Part shown: positions 9,946-18,709 of the stretch, one piece after another
Position numbering within the stretch: position 1 is the first letter of the stretch
Layout of the letters: each line of letters opens with the position of its first letter
Assembly: GCF_026802175.1 (NCBI RefSeq)
Contig: NZ_CP113797.1
Coordinates: 5,309,026 to 5,373,025 of the forward strand
Source: Thermocoleostomius sinensis A174
GTDB lineage: Bacteria; Cyanobacteriota; Cyanobacteriia; Elainellales; Elainellaceae
Length of the DNA stretch: 64,000 bases
Direction: 5' to 3'
Notes under the pieces: generated by a model
Told to the model about the DNA's origin: nothing
Seen by the model: the letters and a program-made list of their open reading frames with translations, nothing else
Database searches by the model: none
Program-made: the position numbers and the translations under genes

Positions 9946-10500
9946 CCACTACCCTCTCTGCGTCCCGACTGATTCTTACATAGCAACCTGCTTTCAGTAA
10001 AACTACATGTGAACTTCAAGAACTTGAGCTACTCCCACTTTCAAACCAATCCACAGCGTTAATATCAGTATTCAGAATTTGCCAACTTTCAGTTCATGGC
10101 TGCTGCCTCCGATCAAATCATTACTTTCATTGTTACTTTCTATCTCAGGTTAGTGTAAAGCCGTTTTCACTTTTACAAACGGCCTTTTTCCCAATTTTGC
10201 ACAAACGCTTCAAAAAATGAAGAAATCTCCGCCGCTGGACGTAGGCCCGGCTATAAGGTTCCTTTGATTGATTTGCAGCACCCTTGCTACCATCGACTTT
10301 CCCTTCGTGAACCTTCTGCCTCCACAAACTGTTGCAACAGGCTACCTCAAATGTCTTGCTCTAGCAATAGCCCTACTTTAGTTACGTTCACTGCTTAGGA
10401 GTTATTCTACTATGGTGATTACACCAATCATTCTAGAACGATCGAGGCTCCAGCAGGAAAGCGCACATAGGGTTAGATTCAAGTTGGATCGGACTTCAAG
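9946..10500. other. Long gap between ylxR and infB
   Basis: 555 bases inside an otherwise co-directional operon. A ylxQ (L7Ae-like) gene, found here in Firmicutes, is absent. A 60-codon minus frame (10145-10327) has no credible product. The gap probably holds a separate infB promoter and leader; a plus-strand terminator at 10160-10188 lies in the middle. Confidence 0.45.
10160..10188 (+). terminator. Orphan plus-strand terminator in the infB leader
   Basis: GCCGTTT (10160-10166) pairs perfectly with AAACGGC (10177-10183) around a 10-base loop; CTTTTT follows. Read on the minus strand the hairpin is followed only by TTTACAC, so the plus direction is favoured. No plus-strand gene precedes it; a small RNA antisense to the infB leader is a possibility. 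Confidence 0.5.
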
Positions 10501-10782
10501 CTATTCCTCTAACTCTTTTTTCTCCAATGACGTAGATGACGATAGACGGTGCCAAAGCGTTTGATAAATTTCTGGGGGCACTGGTGTTTTAAGTGCACGC
10601 CCTAACCGATTTTTCTTTTGTGCCGTTTGTAAACACTCAATAGTGGGACATAGGTAGGACGATCGTCCCATCCCCTGATCTAATTGTACTGTGCCAGATG
10701 AAAAGACCCGAACAATTCTCCAAAAAGACTGTTTAGGAGCAACCCGACGACAACTGACACAGCGACGGTAATGAGGGGGCAT
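10501..10782 (-). CDS. ylxR: YlxR family RNA-binding protein (RnpM-like)
   Basis: A 93-residue basic protein of the YlxR/DUF448 family with the diagnostic RRCVSCRR start, the GRSSYLCP segment and CLQTAQKKNRLGRAL. In Bacillus the family member binds RNase P RNA and modulates its activity (RnpM); whether this applies in cyanobacteria is unknown. It sits in the usual place between nusA and infB, 182 bases after nusA. Confidence 0.92.
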   Translation of the reverse strand: MPPHYRRCVSCRRVAPKQSFWRIVRVFSSGTVQLDQGMGRSSYLCPTIECLQTAQKKNRLGRALKTPVPPEIYQTLWHRLSSSTSLEKKELEE

Positions 10783-10964
10783 AAACCGATACCAGGTCGA
10801 AACAGGGATTTAACCAGCAGCCAGCAGAGATAAAGGTGCGATTTCCCTAAGTAAACAAGAGTTCAGAACTTAGGTCAGAACTTAGGACTGATGCCGTTCA
10901 GCATTTCTTATCCCCTAGTCCTTAAGTTTAACCTTGATCTCAATTCGCTGGCTGCGTTAGCTGC

Positions 10965-12335
10965 TCAAACGTTCGGACGTTGCAGCGCTTCACGACTCTC
11001 TACACCAAATCCGTCGCTGCCTTGAGTTTGTGTATCCTCGGCTTCATCGAAGTAGTCTGAATCGGCTGCTTCCTCATCCAGCATGTCTAGCGCCTCCTGA
11101 TCTGAATTGAAATCATCCATTTCCTCATCATCGATCGCCTCGGCTTCGCGGGCTAACCGTCGTTCTTCAGCCAACGCTTGCATTTTGCGGGTTTCTGCTT
11201 CGTAATCGTACTTCGCTGAGTCTTTGATATCAATCTTCCATCCGGTGAGACGCGCTGCCAATCGCACGTTCTGCCCTTCCTTGCCGATCGCCAAACTCAA
11301 CTGATCTTCCGGCACTAACACATGGGCTTGTCGCTCGTCCGGGTTGATTAGCCGCACCTCCTCTACCCGAGCCGGACTGAGAGCATTAGCAATATAGGTA
11401 GCTGGGTCAGGAGACCAGCGAATCACGTCGATTTTCTCGCCGCGTAATTCATTAACTACCACTTGAATCCGAGAGCCGCGTGCTCCGATACAGGCTCCAA
11501 CTGGGTCTACGTCTCGTTCCAGGGTATCTACTGCAATCTTAGTCCGAGGACCGACCGATCGCGAAGGTGGATTTGCTTCTCGCGCCACCGCCACAATGCG
11601 AACAATTTCATCTTCAATTTCTGGAACTTCAGTGGCAAATAAATCTACAACCAAACCTGCATCTGCTCTTGAAACTAGCAATTGAGGTCCGCGATGAGAG
11701 CCTTCCAGCACCTTTTTCAGGTAAACCCGAAACGTGGCATTAGCTCGATAGTTATCATTGGGCAGCTGATCGCGCTTGGGCAATTCGGCTTCTACTTCTG
11801 GTTGACCGAACCCACTGCTAACCGCCATAATCACAGACTGCCGCTCAAACCGCAGGACTCGCGCCTGTAAAACTGTGCCCTCCAACTCCTGAAACTCTTC
11901 CTGCACCAACTTCCGCTGTTGGTCGCGTAGTTTTTGCGCCAGCACTTGTTTGGTTTGAATTGCCGCCATTCGACCAAATTCACCTTGATCGGGGGTGACA
12001 TCCAATACGACCGTATCTCCCAACTGCGCTTCTGCCGCAACCTCTTGAACTTCTTCCAGAGCAATTTGATGATCGGGGTTGGAAACCGCTTCTACGATCG
12101 TTTTGGTAGCCAGCACCCGGAAACCTTCATCTTCTACGTCTAGCTCTACCTCAAAATTATTGAAATATTCTTCATCAAAAATAGTGCTATCTGCCCGATG
12201 GGTACGCCGATAGCGTTCATACCCTTTCAATAGCGCTTCTCGCAACGCTGCTTGGACTGCATGTTTGGGGAGATTGCGTTCACGACTGATACTATCAATC
12301 ATTTCTTGTAAACCAGGCAAAGTAACCATCGACAT
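10965..12335 (-). CDS. nusA: Transcription termination/antitermination factor NusA
   Basis: RNA polymerase-binding elongation factor. Order of domains: N-terminal polymerase-binding domain (to about 125), S1 domain, KH1 and KH2 (GARGSRIQVVVNELRGEKIDVI and AIGKEGQNVRLAARLTGW). The C-terminus after about 370 is strongly acidic and lacks the repeats seen in E. coli, as is normal for cyanobacteria. I chose the ATG at 12335 because GAGG lies 8 bases upstream; an upstream TTG at 12341 is possible. Confidence 0.95.
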   Translation of the reverse strand: MSMVTLPGLQEMIDSISRERNLPKHAVQAALREALLKGYERYRRTHRADSTIFDEEYFNNFEVELDVEDEGFRVLATKTIVEAVSNPDHQIALEEVQEVAAEAQLGDTVVLDVTPDQGEFGRMAAIQTKQVLAQKLRDQQRKLVQEEFQELEGTVLQARVLRFERQSVIMAVSSGFGQPEVEAELPKRDQLPNDNYRANATFRVYLKKVLEGSHRGPQLLVSRADAGLVVDLFATEVPEIEDEIVRIVAVAREANPPSRSVGPRTKIAVDTLERDVDPVGACIGARGSRIQVVVNELRGEKIDVIRWSPDPATYIANALSPARVEEVRLINPDERQAHVLVPEDQLSLAIGKEGQNVRLAARLTGWKIDIKDSAKYDYEAETRKMQALAEERRLAREAEAIDDEEMDDFNSDQEALDMLDEEAADSDYFDEAEDTQTQGSDGFGVESREALQRPNV

Positions 12336-12523
12336 AAGCAAAACCTCAGTGCCATGTTGGACTTGTAAATTAGACGAAGGGAACTGGAATCGTGACTTTT
12401 AATAGTGATTCAATAGACGAATTAAGCAGCTATTCGTGCTTGCTGAGCGTTGCTCCCGATCGCAGACAAACAGCAAGCCACTGATAATAACCTCAACACC
12501 TCAGATGACAGATCCTCAAACTC

Positions 12524-12988
12524 TCATTCTGCTCGGTCAATGAGTTGAACTTGACTCACTAGATGACGCGGAATCGTGATTGGTCGCCCTTTTTGACTTA
12601 GATAGATCGACTCATGATCTCGCCGAATCAACTGCCCTGTCCAGATGGTATGACCGTTATGCGGCTCGGCCGTTGTCACTTCGACCGGAAATCCTTTAAA
12701 AGATGCAAACTCGCGATCGGTGGTCAGGGAACGAGGAACGCCAGGGCTAGAAATCTCTAGCACATAGGCATCTGGAATCAGTTCCGACGCATCCAAAGCC
12801 GCCTCTAGTGCCCGACTCATGCGTTCGCAATCATCCAGCCCAGTATCACCCGCTACATTTCGAATATCGACCCGCAGCACCGGAGGATGTTGATTGGTGT
12901 GAAAAACGGCCCCCACTACGTCTAACCCCAAAGAGTCCGCAACGGGTTTTGCCAAATCAATTATCTGGGGGATCAAAGGATGAGTCAT
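12524..12988 (-). CDS. rimP: Ribosome maturation factor RimP
   Basis: Needed for 30S subunit maturation. The sequence has the typical N-terminal alpha/beta domain (LGLDVVGAVFH...LRVDI), the central CERMSRALEAALD helix, the LEISSPGVPRSL motif and the C-terminal SH3-like domain. The frame is open back to 13033, but the ATG at 12988 (MTHPLIPQ) gives the family's normal length of about 154 residues. First gene of the rimP-nusA-ylxR-infB group, 188 bases before nusA. Confidence 0.93.
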   Translation of the reverse strand: MTHPLIPQIIDLAKPVADSLGLDVVGAVFHTNQHPPVLRVDIRNVAGDTGLDDCERMSRALEAALDASELIPDAYVLEISSPGVPRSLTTDREFASFKGFPVEVTTAEPHNGHTIWTGQLIRRDHESIYLSQKGRPITIPRHLVSQVQLIDRAE

Positions 12989-13050
12989 TGCTTCAAGCAG
13001 AAACCGGGCTATGCGCCGGGCAAAGGAAATCAAAAGTAACCAAAATTAAA

Positions 13051-13072
13051 AAAAGTGGGCACCGACCCACTT
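13051..13072 (-). terminator. Terminator for the 13205-14662 gene
   Basis: On the minus strand AAGTGGG, a 6-base loop, CCCACTT and then a run of T. It sits about 130 bases past the stop of the membrane protein gene and just ahead of rimP, so it separates the two units. Confidence 0.75.
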
Positions 13073-13204
13073 CCTAGTGACATAGCATCTATCTGGCTAG
13101 ATGTGACTAGCCACTAGATATGCACAAGTGTAGCGCATCTCTCCTGAGATCGTGTTAGTTTTTAGCAGGCTCTAGTAAGCTCCAACGAATCGATCGAATC
13201 GATG

Positions 13205-14662
13205 CTAATCGGTTAGTAGCCCTCGACTGACGCCCTGCGTTACGCCGTATAATTCCTTCTTGCGTTCTTGCAACACATCAACGTCTTCGGCCTCTACCCG
13301 TTTGATATAGTTAATTTTTATTTCATCTAACAGCGCGATCGACAGCGACTCTATCTCTTCAAGGGTATCATCCTGTTGAATTTCCGATCGAAATAGTTCG
13401 CCGAATCGGGTCATTAACTGCTTCATCAGCTTACTGCCCGTTTCATCTTCCAGCACTTGAGTCATGGCATGGTAGCTATTTTCTGAAACATCGGATACAA
13501 GGCGTTGTGTGAGTTGTTGAGACCAATCCTTCATTCCCGGTAGATTTTGCAGGCGACTAAACGTTGCAGAACTCCCTAAGGCTGTGGAGACAACATGTTG
13601 CAGCACAGCTTCCACCTCTGGGCGGATCTTAGGGAGAACTTGATACACCAACACTTGAGTCAAGTGGCCTGAAATCGCCTCAATTTCATTAATGCCATTG
13701 ATGTCAATATAGCGCCGTCCACCATCGGGACTCAAAAGCCAGCGTGTTGCCTCGCCCTGTCGAATCAGATCTTGCACTTGGTCGATAATGCGGACAACAA
13801 CAATTTCAGTGATTTCTACGGCGACGCCGGCTACCAAGCTGCGAATGATGCGGTTGTTGATTGGATCAAGATCCACCAAATTCGATTGGTTCAAACGTAC
13901 AGTTGTGGGAATAATGCGTAACCAGCGCCAAAATGGCAACAACAGCAGCAGATCATACCAGCGCCAAACCACTGCATCGAGCCAGCTAGTTCCCTGATAG
14001 CGCCGACTTAGATAAATAGTGCGGGCTAGAAATTCCAGGGCAAATAACCCAGTGAACCACAGGTCAATGCGCCAAAACCGATCGAGCGGGTTGCCATCAA
14101 AGCCAATTTGACGATGATAATTCGTTGCAATTAACGGGCTAATTTCTTGATTGAAGAATTCGATCGACTCTGTCCAGCCCGCTTCAGTTAAATAGTCCTG
14201 ACTCCAAAACACCGCGAAGGCCTCTTTAGCCGAATCGCGATCGAGCCGTTCACGCATTCGATGTTTGATCCGCTCCAGGGTTCCCGATTTGCCCGCCCCT
14301 TGGAATGGATCTTCATTCACCATTTGAGCACTGACCGTTTGTAATTCGTCTAGCAAGGCGGCCACTTGAGGGGATTGTACCCCTGATACAGCGACTTGAT
14401 CTTCCAACGCCTGCACTTTGTCGAGATAGTGGACTGTGAACCGCTCTTCACTGATGCCTTTGAACTGCTGTCCATACCATTGGGTAAATTGCGGAGCCTG
14501 CACCAAGTAAAAGTCGCGCCAGGGAACATAGCTGAGATCAAAGAGAACCAGCACAAAATTCAGCAGCACGATCGCCGCCATCAGCTTTTCGAACCAGAGC
14601 CGCTTAAACTTACTACGCTTCTCAGACGCAATTATTTTTTTGGGTTGCGATTGAATGGTCAT
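13205..14662 (-). CDS. Conserved membrane protein, unknown function (485 aa)
   Basis: A basic N-terminus is followed by a membrane segment (about 28-46), a long soluble helical part with DKVQALEDQ-type heptads, then two to three membrane segments (about 200-255) including FWRIDLWFTGLFALEFLARTIYL, and a long C-terminal helical domain with repeated acidic helices. The middle recalls the S1/S2 part of ion-transport proteins, but no pore or voltage-sensor pattern is clear. Cyanobacteria carry similar proteins annotated as hypothetical. It stands alone between terminators, so context gives no clue. Confidence 0.75.
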   Translation of the reverse strand: MTIQSQPKKIIASEKRSKFKRLWFEKLMAAIVLLNFVLVLFDLSYVPWRDFYLVQAPQFTQWYGQQFKGISEERFTVHYLDKVQALEDQVAVSGVQSPQVAALLDELQTVSAQMVNEDPFQGAGKSGTLERIKHRMRERLDRDSAKEAFAVFWSQDYLTEAGWTESIEFFNQEISPLIATNYHRQIGFDGNPLDRFWRIDLWFTGLFALEFLARTIYLSRRYQGTSWLDAVVWRWYDLLLLLPFWRWLRIIPTTVRLNQSNLVDLDPINNRIIRSLVAGVAVEITEIVVVRIIDQVQDLIRQGEATRWLLSPDGGRRYIDINGINEIEAISGHLTQVLVYQVLPKIRPEVEAVLQHVVSTALGSSATFSRLQNLPGMKDWSQQLTQRLVSDVSENSYHAMTQVLEDETGSKLMKQLMTRFGELFRSEIQQDDTLEEIESLSIALLDEIKINYIKRVEAEDVDVLQERKKELYGVTQGVSRGLLTD

Positions 14663-14806
14663 CCCCTATCCACTCCTCGTTCTAGTTTGGGTCAGGTTAG
14701 TTGGGAGGTGGGCTAGGCAAACCTACCGAGGCTACTCCCACGTTCATTCGTCCCGTACGCTAGGATAATTAACATTGCTTCACGTTCATTGGCGCTAAAC
14801 TTCACC

Positions 14807-15712
14807 ATGCAGGTAACTGTCTCCCCACAGACTGGCAATTATTGGCAGTGGCAAGGGCATTCTATTTACTACGTTAAGGCTAATTGCACATCAACGACTG
14901 AAACCTCCGCTAGCGATCGCCCGCCGCTGTTGCTGATTCATGGATTTGGTGCGTCAACCGATCACTGGCGCAAGAATATTACCGGCCTCAGCCAAGCCTT
15001 TGACGTATGGGCGATCGATTTATTAGGGTTTGGACGATCGGCAAAGCCAAATATTGACTATAACGGAAACGTTTGGCGTGACCAATTGCACGACTTTATT
15101 ACCGAAATCATTGGGCGATCGGTGGTACTAGTGGGAAACTCGTTAGGAGGCTATGCCTCACTCTGTGTTGCCGCCCAACGCCCACAATCGGCAGCCGGGT
15201 TAGTATTAATTAATTGTGCCGGTCCCTTCACTCCCACCGAGCCAGTTCCCCAACCCAATCCAGTGCAAAAATTTCTATCTGATGGTGCTCGTGCTCTATT
15301 ATTACAGCCGCTTCCCAGTTTTTTACTGTTTCAATACGTTCGGCAGAAGTCTGTAATTCGCAAAACTCTGCAAAATGTTTACCTCGATCAAACGGCTGTC
15401 ACGGATGAGCTAGTCGAGGACATCTATCGCCCATCTTGCGATCCTGGAGCCGCCCAGGTGTTTGCTTCTGTGTTCAAGGCCAGCCAGGGGGAAAAGAATG
15501 ATAAGCTTCTACAGCAGATTACCTGTCCGCTGCTGATGCTTTGGGGCGAGGGCGATCCCTGGATTAATGCTAGAAGCCAAGGGGCCAAATTTCGCCAATA
15601 TTATCCATCCCTGACAGAATATTATTTGCAAGCCGGGCACTGCCCCCATGATGAAGTCCCCGATCAAGTCAACGGACTCATTCAGAATTGGGTTCGTACA
15701 ATCGCTCAGTAG
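14807..15712 (+). CDS. Alpha/beta-fold hydrolase
   Basis: A 301-residue hydrolase with the oxyanion-hole motif LLIHGFGAS, nucleophile elbow VGNSLGG, acid GEGDPW and catalytic histidine in AGHCPHD. The opening (QTGNYWQWQGHSIYYV) matches a group of cyanobacterial and plastid hydrolases, some linked to pigment or lipid breakdown, but the substrate cannot be read from sequence. The frame is open to a TTG at 14789; the ATG at 14807 is the likelier start. Single gene, divergent from the membrane protein gene. Confidence 0.88.
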   Translation: MQVTVSPQTGNYWQWQGHSIYYVKANCTSTTETSASDRPPLLLIHGFGASTDHWRKNITGLSQAFDVWAIDLLGFGRSAKPNIDYNGNVWRDQLHDFITEIIGRSVVLVGNSLGGYASLCVAAQRPQSAAGLVLINCAGPFTPTEPVPQPNPVQKFLSDGARALLLQPLPSFLLFQYVRQKSVIRKTLQNVYLDQTAVTDELVEDIYRPSCDPGAAQVFASVFKASQGEKNDKLLQQITCPLLMLWGEGDPWINARSQGAKFRQYYPSLTEYYLQAGHCPHDEVPDQVNGLIQNWVRTIAQ

Positions 15713-15863
15713 TGGGGCACTTGCTAGCTGATTGAGCGAGGGGAGGCATGCAGAGTCAGATTTCGATTCAGCCATGCTGCAAGTTTTACTGCCCTTATTA
15801 GTTTCTTATCTTGTTGCTCTACTCTCGATAATATGAACAATCATTGTTGAGAGGAGCGCTGAG

Positions 15864-16619
15864 ATGCCGCTTGCAAAGCGCTGTTTTGCTGAATTTCTCG
15901 GTACTTTTTGGTTAGTATTTGGCGGATGTGGTAGTGCCGTTCTAGCTGCTATCTTTCCATATAGTAACGATGCAAATCCATTAGGTATTGCCTTGCTGGG
16001 TGTATCGTTGGCATTTGGTTTAACTGTTCTGACGATGGACTATGCCATTGCCCCCATTTCTGGCTGCCATCTCAATCCTGCTGTGTCCTTCGGTTTATGG
16101 GAAGGGAAGCGATTCCTAGGTTCAGACTTGCTGCCGTATATTGTGGCTCAGGTACTTGGAGCGATCGTAGCTGGTGGCACAATTTATGTCATTGCGAGTG
16201 GACGCGAAGGGTTCACTCTAACTGGCTCCACCCCTCTGGCGACCAATGGTTATGATGTGCACTCTCCCGATGGCTATGCCTTGGCAGCCTGTTTCTTGAT
16301 CGAAGTATTGCTTACCTTCTTTTTCTTGATTATTATTTTGGGTGCAGCCGATCGTCGTGCTCCGTCCGGCTTTGCCCCGGCTGCAATTGGTTTAGCCTTG
16401 ACGCTGATTCACCTAATCAGCATTCCTGTCACGAATACATCTGTGAATCCTGCTTGCAGTACAGGTATGGCGTTGTTCGCTGGATCTGAATTATTTGGAC
16501 AGGTATGGCTGTTTTGGGTTGCTCCTATCATTGGCGCACTCAGTGCAGGATGGTTATATGCAACGATGTTTGAGCAGGCTCCTATCACTGAATATGAGCG
16601 AGTGGAAGAAACCGTGTAG
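15864..16619 (+). CDS. aqpZ: Aquaporin Z-like water channel with altered selectivity filter
   Basis: Six-helix channel of the MIP family, 251 residues, close to E. coli AqpZ through long stretches ([36 protein letters not shown]). NPA motifs are at 71-73 and 195-197. The aromatic/arginine filter positions are Phe51, His183 and Thr192 as in AqpZ, but the fourth, Arg in AqpZ, is Cys198 here (NPAC, codon TGC, one base from the arginine codon CGC). An insertion between helices 1 and 2 (YSNDANPL) also differs. A change of permeability is inferred, not shown. Confidence 0.92.
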   Translation: MPLAKRCFAEFLGTFWLVFGGCGSAVLAAIFPYSNDANPLGIALLGVSLAFGLTVLTMDYAIAPISGCHLNPAVSFGLWEGKRFLGSDLLPYIVAQVLGAIVAGGTIYVIASGREGFTLTGSTPLATNGYDVHSPDGYALAACFLIEVLLTFFFLIIILGAADRRAPSGFAPAAIGLALTLIHLISIPVTNTSVNPACSTGMALFAGSELFGQVWLFWVAPIIGALSAGWLYATMFEQAPITEYERVEETV

Positions 16620-16877
16620 GGTAAGAACCGAATGTGGGTTTTAGGCAATGCGGGGCAAATGGTCATACATATGTTCCACAAGTAACTTCCATCAAAGATA
16701 ATTTAGTTGATTGACCCTGTCTTCATCATTCCTTTAATCATCTCTTGTTTATTTCTGCCGATTTATTCCTACCGATTGTTTTAGTTTGGCAAGGTGCAGT
16801 TCTACAGTGAAACTTGAAAACAAAACTTCAATCTAAACTAATGCAGGCTTTGTCAAACAAAGGTACGAGGCAGAAAG

Positions 16878-17282
16878 ATGACAAGCACATCAGCTAAGAC
16901 AATTTTGTTAATTGATGATGAAGCAAGTGTTCGAGAGTTAGTTCATGCTTGCCTGAGCGACTTAGCCGGATGGAATGTGATTACCGTTGCCTCTGCCCAG
17001 GAAGGACTCAATCAGATAGCTGTTGCTCACCCAGATGCGATTCTTCTTGACGTTCTGATGCCTGGCATGGATGCTATCACCTTTGTTCAACGGCTTCATC
17101 AGAACCCCTTAACTCAATCGATTCCAGTCTTGCTTTTAACAGTTCGAGCACGCTGGTTCACACCTGGAAAGCTGCAACAACTTGGAATTGTCACCGCAAT
17201 CGCTAAACCGTTTAACCCGGTTACGCTCCCTGACATCATTGCTGGTGCTCTGAGGTGGGATACCCAAAGCGTTGATTGTTAG
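16878..17282 (+). CDS. Single-domain response regulator
   Basis: A 134-residue stand-alone receiver domain: Asp13-Asp14, phosphoacceptor Asp58 (LLDVLMPGMD), Thr88 and Lys110 (AKPF). No output domain. Such proteins work in phosphorelays or by binding partners. It lies 241 bases ahead of the AAA-like ATPase gene; no kinase is adjacent. Confidence 0.9.
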   Translation: MTSTSAKTILLIDDEASVRELVHACLSDLAGWNVITVASAQEGLNQIAVAHPDAILLDVLMPGMDAITFVQRLHQNPLTQSIPVLLLTVRARWFTPGKLQQLGIVTAIAKPFNPVTLPDIIAGALRWDTQSVDC

Positions 17283-17454
17283 GCTAGAACTTGCTTGACG
17301 GCAACGTTGCCAACACTTTGCTTAGGTGTAAGTGTAAGTCCTGTATCATATCGGCTACTGAATTAGGACTGCCAATTGTTCAAGTTAGAACGATCGGATC
17401 AAGAATTCGCCTCAACCTGCTAGTTCCCTAAGATTATTTCTTCAATTCATTAGT

Positions 17455-17476
17455 TAAAAGTTCAATAAAAGTTCAC
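17455..17476. repeat. Tandem 11-bp direct repeat upstream of the AAA-like gene
   Basis: TAAAAGTTCAA is followed directly by TAAAAGTTCAC, 48 bases before the ATG at 17524. The spacing suits an OmpR/PhoB-type regulator such as RpaB or SphR, but the bases do not match their known boxes well. Confidence 0.35.
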
Positions 17477-17523
17477 TTATTAACTCGTTTGTATCACTCG
17501 CAGCTAACACCTTCAACAACAGG

Positions 17524-18693
17524 ATGACCTTTCCAATGGAGATGAAATACCAGATTGGAGGAAGCCTTCGGAATAATGATCCAACCTATGTCGTGCGTCA
17601 AGCTGATGACCAACTTTACCATGCTCTAAAAAGAGGCGAATTTTGCTATGTGTTGAATTCGCGCCAAATGGGCAAGTCATCACTTCTACAGCGCACTAGC
17701 GATCGGTTGCAGAAGGAAGGGTTTGCTTGTGTGTATCTAGACATGACTCAATTTGCAGGTGAAGCCGTGACTCCGATGCAGTGGTATCGCGGTATCGTCA
17801 CCACCTTATACTATACCTTGAACTTAACAGAATCCTTCAACCTCCAAAGCTGGTGGGCAAAACAACAGCATTTATCATTTGTGCAACAGTTGCATCAATT
17901 TATTGAAACCAAAGTTTTACCTTCAATTCAAGCCCAACGACTGTTCATCTTCATTGATGAAATTGATAGTCTTTTACACCTCCAGTTTTCACTGAATGAC
18001 TTTTTTGCATGGATTGATTATTGCTATCAGCAGCGCGCTGACAATTCCGTATTCAATCGACTAGACTTTGCCGTATTTGGAGTCGCGACCCCCACCGACT
18101 TAGTGGCAAGCGGTCAGAACACTCTCTTTGAGTCAGGTACTGCGATCGAATTGCATGAATTTCAATTGCATGAGGCAACCCCCCTGATTAGGCAACTAGA
18201 ACCCTATATCAACCGTCCAGAAGCGGTTTTTCAGGAAATTCTCTACTGGACTCAAGGGCAACCATTTTTAACCCAAAAGCTTTGCCAACTTGCCTTGCAA
18301 GCGGCATGGAGCACAACTGAAAAAGGTGTTAGTCTCGTTCCAGGCACAGAAGCGTTCTGGGTAGAACAGATAGTGCGATCTCACGTTATTCAACATTGGG
18401 AATTGCACGATGATCCCGAACATCTGCGCACCATTCGCGATCGGTTGCTGGCGAATAAACAATACAATATTTCGCTATTGGAGCTATATCAACAGGTATT
18501 ACTATCGGAATCTTTTTCCTCCTTTGCTGCCGTTCCTTTGGATGGTTCCTCTAAGCAAGAACAGCTTTTTTTGACAGGTTTGGTGACAAAGCGCTGTGGT
18601 TATTTATGCACCAAAAATCCAATTTATCGATCGGTTTTTGATGTTGAATGGATCAGCAAGCAATTTAATTGCTTGTATGCGTTGGCGTGTTAG
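17524..18693 (+). CDS. Stand-alone AAA-like (AAA_35-type) ATPase
   Basis: A 389-residue P-loop protein of the kind usually found at the N-terminus of cyanobacterial WD40 or sensor proteins. It opens with YQIGGSLRNNDPTYVVRQAD, has a Walker A variant SRQMGKSS (46-53), a Walker B FIFIDEIDSL (Asp145, Glu146), and the later WTQGQPFLTQKLCQL helix. After the nucleotide-binding module and its helical lid the protein ends, with no WD40, kinase or membrane domain. It may act in trans with a separate effector. Confidence 0.85.
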   Translation: MTFPMEMKYQIGGSLRNNDPTYVVRQADDQLYHALKRGEFCYVLNSRQMGKSSLLQRTSDRLQKEGFACVYLDMTQFAGEAVTPMQWYRGIVTTLYYTLNLTESFNLQSWWAKQQHLSFVQQLHQFIETKVLPSIQAQRLFIFIDEIDSLLHLQFSLNDFFAWIDYCYQQRADNSVFNRLDFAVFGVATPTDLVASGQNTLFESGTAIELHEFQLHEATPLIRQLEPYINRPEAVFQEILYWTQGQPFLTQKLCQLALQAAWSTTEKGVSLVPGTEAFWVEQIVRSHVIQHWELHDDPEHLRTIRDRLLANKQYNISLLELYQQVLLSESFSSFAAVPLDGSSKQEQLFLTGLVTKRCGYLCTKNPIYRSVFDVEWISKQFNCLYALAC

Positions 18694-18709
18694 GTGTATA
18701 GAGGTGTAC

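Noticed and set aside
10145-10327. 60-codon minus-strand frame between ylxR and infB
   Set aside because: It runs through the hairpin at 10160-10183 and has chance-like composition.
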